DNA of 64,000 nt from Pseudodesulfovibrio sp. (GTDB taxonomy: Bacteria > Desulfobacterota > Desulfovibrionia > Desulfovibrionales > Desulfovibrionaceae): NCBI GenBank assembly GCA_016342345.1, contig JAEINO010000004.1:1-64000 (forward strand), in the 5' to 3' direction. The notes under the pieces are model-generated. The model was not told the DNA's origin, did no database searches, and saw only the letters and a list, made by a program, of their open reading frames with translations. A program made the translations under genes and the position numbers. Below, one piece after another: positions 59,765 through 64,000 of the stretch. How positions within the stretch are numbered: position 1 is the first letter of the stretch; each line of letters opens with the position of its first letter.

Positions 59765-60534
59765 TAGCAGATACCTCCTTCCTCGGAGATGTCCTTGAAC
59801 ACGCCGAGCGGGAAGTAGGGGATCATTTCAGTCTGGATGCGCTCATTGGCCTGGATCGGTGTCATTTTCCAGTTGGTGGGACAGCCGGAAAGCAGTTCCA
59901 CGAAACCGAAACCGGTGCCGTTGATCTGGCATTCAAAGGCCTTACGCAGATGTTTTTTGGCGGCCCGGATGTTCTTGACGCAGTCCAGGGAGCCTCGGGC
60001 TGCATAGGCAACCCCGCCCAGGGATGCAATGATCTCGGACATGCGGATGGGTGACCCCTGAGTGGCTTGGCAGCGTCCGGCCGGGCTGGTGGTGGTCTTC
60101 TGGCCGATGAGCGTTGTGGGAGCCATCTGGCCGCCTGTCATGCCGTAGACCGTGTTGTTGACGAAGACCACTGACATTTTTTCGCCGCGGTTGGCAGCAT
60201 GCATGATCTCGGCCATGCCGATGGAAGCCAGGTCGCCGTCACCCTGATAGGTGAAGACAAAGTGGTCCGGGCGGGCGCGCTTGACGCCGGTGGCAACGGC
60301 AGGAGCACGTCCGTGCGGTGCCTCGACAGCGTCAACGTTGAGGTAGTTGTAGAGGAAGACCGAACACCCGATGGAGGTGGTCATCAGGGTCTTTTCTGCC
60401 AGATTCATTTCATCAAGCAATTCACCGACCAGCCTGTGGGCAATGCCGTGATGGCAGCCGGGGCAGTAGTGGGTTGCTCGGTCTATGACGGATTCAGGCT
60501 TGTCGAATACGAGTTTTTCATTCATTTCGGACAT
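59764..60534 (-). CDS. korB: 2-oxoacid:ferredoxin oxidoreductase, beta (TPP-binding) subunit
   Basis: A 256-residue TPP-binding chain. YCPGCHHGIAHRLVGELLDE and the TPP/Mg motif GDGDLASIGMAEIMHAANRG with NNTVYGMTGGQMAPTT are diagnostic. The CPGC and GMTGGQ patterns are seen in VOR/KOR-type enzymes. Branched-chain 2-oxoacids or 2-oxoglutarate are both possible substrates. It directly follows the alpha gene; the short overlap with gamma suggests coupling. Confidence 0.94.
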   Translation of the reverse strand: MSEMNEKLVFDKPESVIDRATHYCPGCHHGIAHRLVGELLDEMNLAEKTLMTTSIGCSVFLYNYLNVDAVEAPHGRAPAVATGVKRARPDHFVFTYQGDGDLASIGMAEIMHAANRGEKMSVVFVNNTVYGMTGGQMAPTTLIGQKTTTSPAGRCQATQGSPIRMSEIIASLGGVAYAARGSLDCVKNIRAAKKHLRKAFECQINGTGFGFVELLSGCPTNWKMTPIQANERIQTEMIPYFPLGVFKDISEEGGIC

Positions 60535-61605
60535 TTATTTACCCTCCAGGCATTTGAGGATGGGTTCCTCGAGTTCGTCCGGGGTGGGCAGGTTGCCAGG
60601 GTAGATGGGGAAGAATTCCGAGTCGCTGATTGTGCGGATGGCGAGGCGGACATCATCAACCATTTGGCCCAGGTTGTGTTCGATTGTCAGGAAGCGTTTG
60701 CCCTGTTCGGCTAATGCTTTGAGCTCTGCACTGGGGAATGGGTAGAGGGTGATGGGCCTGAACAGGCCGACCTTCTTGCCTTCCTTGCGGAACTTGCGGA
60801 CAGCGGATTTGGCTATGCGGCCTATGGAGCCGTAGGCACAGATGATGAGGTCAGCATCTTCGGTTTCAAACTGTTCGCATTCGGCCAGATCTACCCAGGA
60901 ATCGTATTTGGCCTGAAGGTGTCTGTTCTGGCCTGCCAATTCTCCTTCCGCGAGGAAGAGGGATTTGATGAGACGTTTTTCGCGTCCACCGGTACGGCCG
61001 GTAATGGCCCAGTCCTTGCCGCCTTCTTCGTCGATGTTTTCTGGTTCCCATGGAGTGATGGGTTCCTTCATCTGGCCGAGAATGGCATCGCCGAGGATGA
61101 GGACCGGAGTGCGGTGCTCAAAAGCGATATCAAAGGCGCGGATGGTCAGGTCATAGGCTTCCTGAACTGTTCCGGGGCCAAAGGTGAAGTGGCGATAGTC
61201 GCCATGACCGCCGCCACGAGTTGACTGGTAGTAGTCGCCCTGAGCCGGGCCGATGTCACCAAGACCCGGTCCGCCGCGGTTCATGTTTACTATTACAGCC
61301 GGGACTTCGGAACCGGCCATGTAAGAGATGGCTTCCTGTTTCAGGGACATGCCCGGAGAAGAAGAGGACGTCATCGAGCGGATACCGGTCGCAGCCGCGC
61401 CCAACAGCATGTTGGCAGCAGCCACTTCGGACTCGGCTTGAACAAAATCACCGCCAGCCTTGACCATTTCGGTGGACATGAATTCCGGGATATCGTTTTG
61501 CGGAGTGATCGGGTAGCCGAAGAAACACTTGCACTTGGCTGCCAGAGCACCGCGTGCGATAGCCTCGTTGCCTTTGACGAAAATGCGTTCTGGTTGCTTG
61601 GTCAT
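60535..61605 (-). CDS. korA: 2-oxoacid:ferredoxin oxidoreductase, alpha subunit (VorB-like)
   Basis: A 356-residue alpha chain with KGNEAIARGALAAKCKCFFG, YPITPQNDIPEFMSTEM, GAAATGIRSMTSSSSPGMSL and GGPGLGDIGPAQGDYYQSTR, all characteristic of the family's pyrimidine-binding region. The YPITPQND segment is shared with VorB (3-methyl-2-oxobutanoate) and KorA sequences. It ends one base before the beta gene and starts just after the ferredoxin gene. Confidence 0.94.
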   Translation of the reverse strand: MTKQPERIFVKGNEAIARGALAAKCKCFFGYPITPQNDIPEFMSTEMVKAGGDFVQAESEVAAANMLLGAAATGIRSMTSSSSPGMSLKQEAISYMAGSEVPAVIVNMNRGGPGLGDIGPAQGDYYQSTRGGGHGDYRHFTFGPGTVQEAYDLTIRAFDIAFEHRTPVLILGDAILGQMKEPITPWEPENIDEEGGKDWAITGRTGGREKRLIKSLFLAEGELAGQNRHLQAKYDSWVDLAECEQFETEDADLIICAYGSIGRIAKSAVRKFRKEGKKVGLFRPITLYPFPSAELKALAEQGKRFLTIEHNLGQMVDDVRLAIRTISDSEFFPIYPGNLPTPDELEEPILKCLEGK

Positions 61606-61606
61606 A

Positions 61607-61840
61607 TTAATTGTCCCCCTTCTTTTTGGGGGTTTTGTATACCTTGATCGCCACGTCCGGGCAGATCATGGCGCAGGATGCGCAACCGATACATTTGTCC
61701 ATGTCGGCTTCAGGAACCTCGGCGACCTTGTAGCCGCTGACGTTGAATCGTTCCGACTGAACGATAATGTTGACGGGACAGACCGTGGTGCAGAGGAGAC
61801 ATCCTTTGCATCGGTCTTCCTGGACCTCAATTCGAGACAT
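61607..61840 (-). CDS. korD: 2-oxoacid:ferredoxin oxidoreductase, delta (2x4Fe-4S) subunit
   Basis: A 77-residue ferredoxin-like protein with two CxxCxxCxxxCP motifs (CKGCLLCTTVCPVN and CIGCASCAMICPDVA), each binding a 4Fe-4S cluster. It passes electrons from the catalytic subunits to free ferredoxin. It is the first gene of the operon. The upstream region contains two tandem hairpin repeats starting 15 bases before the ATG, an unusual position that leaves no room for a normal promoter outside the repeat. Confidence 0.93.
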   Translation of the reverse strand: MSRIEVQEDRCKGCLLCTTVCPVNIIVQSERFNVSGYKVAEVPEADMDKCIGCASCAMICPDVAIKVYKTPKKKGDN

Positions 61841-61855
61841 GTTCTACTCCCTTTA

Positions 61856-61974
61856 GGATGCCGAAAATAATTCGATTACTGCGTTGCTGCGAAAAGGTGA
61901 AATCCTCGCGTATTGGAATACGCCTCGGCCTTCTCCTTTTCTTGCGCCTTGTACTCGAATCCTTTTGGGCATCC
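61856..61974. repeat. Hairpin repeat (type A), tandem copy 1
   Basis: Outer arms GGATGCCGAAAATAATTCGA and TCGAATCCTTTTGGGCATCC pair; the core CGTTGCTGCGAAAAGGTGAA and centre GCGTATTGGAATACGC match the element at 15856. The outer arms are different from that copy yet still self-complementary. Confidence 0.88.
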
Positions 61975-61980
61975 TGTTGT

Positions 61981-62093
61981 GGATGCCGAAAATAATTCGA
62001 TTACTGCGTTGCTGCATAAAGGTGAAATCCTCGCGTATTGGAATACACTTCGGCTTTCTCCTTTTGTGTCGTGCGCTCGAGTATTCTTTGGCA
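61981..62093. repeat. Hairpin repeat (type A), tandem copy 2
   Basis: Directly repeats copy 1 with differences in the 3' half (TCGGCTTTCTCCTTTTGTG, GCGCTCGAGTATTCTTTGGC), so its arms pair less well. Found between korD and queA. Confidence 0.8.
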
Positions 62094-62144
62094 AAGTTCC
62101 TTTTTTTAGCTTGAAAGTAAGATGGATAAGGATTCTATCCACAA

Positions 62145-63227
62145 TTATTTAATCAGCATCGCATCGCCATACGAGAAGAAGCGGAAGCCGTTGTTTAATG
62201 CATATTCATATGCGGAAAGAATTGTACTTCTTCCGGCAAGAGCTGAGATCATAATGATGAGTGATGATTCTGGCAAATGGAAGTTCGTCAGAATTCCATC
62301 AATCACCTTGAATTCATACCCGGGAGAGATGAAAATGTCTGTTTCTCCCTTAAATCCCCTTATTTTATTACATTTCTTGAACATACCCTCCAGGGTGCGT
62401 GCGCTGGTGGTTCCGATGGCAAAAACGGGTCTGCCTTCTGCCTTGGCTTTTCGAACCGCATGTGCGGTTTCTTCCGGAACTTCAATATATTCAGAGTGCA
62501 TTTGGTGCAGACGAATGTCCTCACATCTGACCGGGCTGAATGTCCCGTATCCGACATAGAGCGTTACTTCGGCCCATTCGAACCCGTTGTCTGCTATCTT
62601 CTTTCTGAATTCAGGCGTGAAATGCAATCCGGCGGTGGGGGCAGCCACGGAGCCTGTCTTTGATTCGTCCGAATAGACCGTCTGGTATCGTTCCTTGTCC
62701 GCTGCCGTGTCAGGCCTTTTTATATAGGGCGGTAAGGGAAGATGTCCCATTTCGGTAAAAAGGCTGTTGAGGTCGCCGCGCCATTGAAGTTCCACCTGCC
62801 AGCGTCCGAAATGACCTGATTCGCTCGCAACCAGGCGAAAATTATCGGAAAAGGAGATAATGGTTCCTTGCTTTGGAGTCTTTGATGCGCGGAGCAGACC
62901 TTCGGCGGATGCGGATTTCCAGCCATCTTTTTCAACTGGAGTAATGAGCGGCAGCGGAGTGAGCAGCAGGAATTCAACTCGCCCTCCGGTGGATTTTGCG
63001 CCGAAAATTCGCGCAGGAATAACACGTGAGTTGTTAGCGACCAGCAGGGCATTTTTTGGCAAGAAATCGATGAGGTCTGTGAATTTGACAGGATTCAGTG
63101 TGCCAGAGGCTCTATCAACGACGAGTAATTTTGAACCATCCCGATTAGTGGCTGGCTCCTGGGCGATTCGATCTTCAGGAAGTTCGTAATTATAGCTTTC
63201 GAGAAGGTAATCAGATGGTATTTCCAT
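62145..63227 (-). CDS. queA: S-adenosylmethionine:tRNA ribosyltransferase-isomerase
   Basis: A 360-residue enzyme of queuosine synthesis, which transfers the ribosyl of SAM to preQ1 in tRNA. It contains YELPEDRIAQEPATNRDGSK, the NNSRVIPARIFG motif, VEFLL, GTVAAPTAGLHFT-type segment (GSVAAPTAGLHFTPEF), VTLYVGYGTFSPVR and the end TDIFISPGYEFKVIDGIL, all diagnostic for QueA. ATG at 63227 is used over TTG 63248 because it matches the family start. It is convergent with nothing, being followed by the hairpin repeats. Confidence 0.96.
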   Translation of the reverse strand: MEIPSDYLLESYNYELPEDRIAQEPATNRDGSKLLVVDRASGTLNPVKFTDLIDFLPKNALLVANNSRVIPARIFGAKSTGGRVEFLLLTPLPLITPVEKDGWKSASAEGLLRASKTPKQGTIISFSDNFRLVASESGHFGRWQVELQWRGDLNSLFTEMGHLPLPPYIKRPDTAADKERYQTVYSDESKTGSVAAPTAGLHFTPEFRKKIADNGFEWAEVTLYVGYGTFSPVRCEDIRLHQMHSEYIEVPEETAHAVRKAKAEGRPVFAIGTTSARTLEGMFKKCNKIRGFKGETDIFISPGYEFKVIDGILTNFHLPESSLIIMISALAGRSTILSAYEYALNNGFRFFSYGDAMLIK

Positions 63228-63528
63228 ATTTTTTATCCGCAATTCCAAAGGTTGCTGAAATGGGTTCGTTTTTTTGGTCCGGTTACAGTGCTTATTTGCA
63301 ACTTGCTGTTATAAAAGATTTTTTACCGGTATGATATCGAGATTATTCTATAACTAAGGCAGAATTAGTCTCTCGTCGGAGCGGCTTTGAAGTTTGTTTC
63401 GTCTTTTACAACACCTCGTATCTCTTCGATATCTTTTTCTTTTCCAATAATTACGGGCAATTATATAGAAAGACACGCTCGCCGGGCTTTTGGCTTGATA
63501 TTGGCTGTATTCATGGTATTTCATATAC
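63228..63528. other. Divergent intergenic region
   Basis: About 300 bases separate queA and the regulator. They are AT-rich (for example near 63315-63350) and should hold both promoters; no gene or named site is visible. Confidence 0.4.
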
Positions 63529-64000
63529 ATGAATTGGCTTTCCGTGGCTGAGATAGCCAAACTTACCCGAATCCCTGCACCGACTGCTCGTCGGTACGCA
63601 TCGCTATTCAAGGATTTTCTTGGAGGGCGACGGTCTGGACGTGTTACCAAATATCCCGAAGAATCAGTGGTCATATTTGAACGGATTTCTCGTTTTTATG
63701 GCGAGGGTATGGTGACGGCCGAGATTGATGATGCGCTCAGGGTTGAATTTCCCCGCACCATTGATGTCGATCATCAGGCGTGTGTGCCCGTGCAGCAACC
63801 TGAAGTGTATGCGGAAATGATCAGTTCTTTCAATAGCGTTATTGGTAAGGTGGCATCCTGCATGGAAGTCATTGCTGATCAGAAATCCATTATCGAGCAT
63901 CAGCAGGATGACATTCAGAAACTCAAGACGGCATTTGTTCTTTTGGCCCGCAGTCAGAAAAAAATGAAACAGTTGCCAGCAGCCATGGACATATTGCCGG
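63529..64000 (+). CDS. HTH (MerR-like) regulator with coiled coil, 3' end outside window
   Basis: An open frame of 157 codons runs off the right edge. From the ATG at 63529 it reads MNWLSVAEIAKLTRIPAPTA, then RRYASLFKDFLGGRRSGRVT, a winged-HTH-like DNA-binding segment of MerR or excisionase type, then FERISRFYGEGMVTAEIDDAL. The last 60 codons (QKSIIEHQQDDIQKLKTAF) form a coiled coil, probably for dimerisation. The ribosome site is weak. It is divergent from queA and its target is unknown. Confidence 0.72.
   Translation, partial: MNWLSVAEIAKLTRIPAPTARRYASLFKDFLGGRRSGRVTKYPEESVVIFERISRFYGEGMVTAEIDDALRVEFPRTIDVDHQACVPVQQPEVYAEMISSFNSVIGKVASCMEVIADQKSIIEHQQDDIQKLKTAFVLLARSQKKMKQLPAAMDILP

Overview
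The window reads as chromosomal DNA of a sulfate-reducing deltaproteobacterium close to Desulfovibrio/Pseudodesulfovibrio. Pointers are a four-gene 2-oxoacid:ferredoxin oxidoreductase operon, an ADP-forming acyl-CoA ligase/GNAT (Pat-type) protein near acetyl-CoA synthetase, many two-component and sigma-54 regulators, a DUF4911-like protein, and dispersed hairpin repeats of a kind I associate with this group. No rRNA, tRNA or CRISPR array was recognised.

Layout. 0-24.5 kb is mostly housekeeping and signalling: a PAS histidine kinase (cut by the left edge), rdgB, xth, two methyltransferases, a BaiN-like flavoprotein, two radical SAM proteins, AsmA, a geranylgeranyl-reductase-like flavoprotein, a large hybrid kinase followed by an NtrC-type regulator, a solute-binding protein, an amidohydrolase, pyrB-pyrC, and a degenerate CCA-transferase-like HD protein. 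24.7-26.9 kb is a small accessory island: an RTX beta-roll protein with a Nif11-like double-glycine leader, a CPBP membrane protease, and a 92-residue protein that has a similar leader motif and a type III inner-rod-like C-terminus. 27-31.6 kb holds a glycosyltransferase, the Pat-type enzyme and a coiled-coil protein.

31.7-37.4 kb is an Rhs graveyard and immunity bank on the minus strand: a truncated Rhs core with a C-terminal toxin tip, then alternating tip fragments and six immunity-like genes. Five of these are paralogous membrane-anchored proteins, and every one has a hairpin just ahead of it. A hairpin repeat cuts off the Rhs 5' end. 37.9-46.8 kb returns to metabolism and secretion: acs, MFS, a formyltransferase abutting an ISL3 transposase remnant, asnB, and an isolated GspL/M/N-like trio.

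47.1-55.3 kb is the most striking region. A sigma-54 activator is followed by a near-consensus -24/-12 promoter and an eight-gene operon: a small OB-like protein, a secreted small protein, lysine 2,3-aminomutase, two D-Ala-D-Ala-ligase-type ATP-grasp enzymes, a GNAT, a second OB-like paralog, and a GNAT-histone-deacetylase fusion. I infer a pathway that makes beta-lysine, ligates it to amino acids, and reversibly acetylates the product. I know of no described system with this composition.

55.8-59.1 kb carries two mosaic proteins sharing a 265-bp perfect repeat (leader plus first 41 codons). The window closes with the 2-oxoacid oxidoreductase operon, two tandem hairpin repeats, queA, and the start of a HTH/coiled-coil regulator cut by the right edge.
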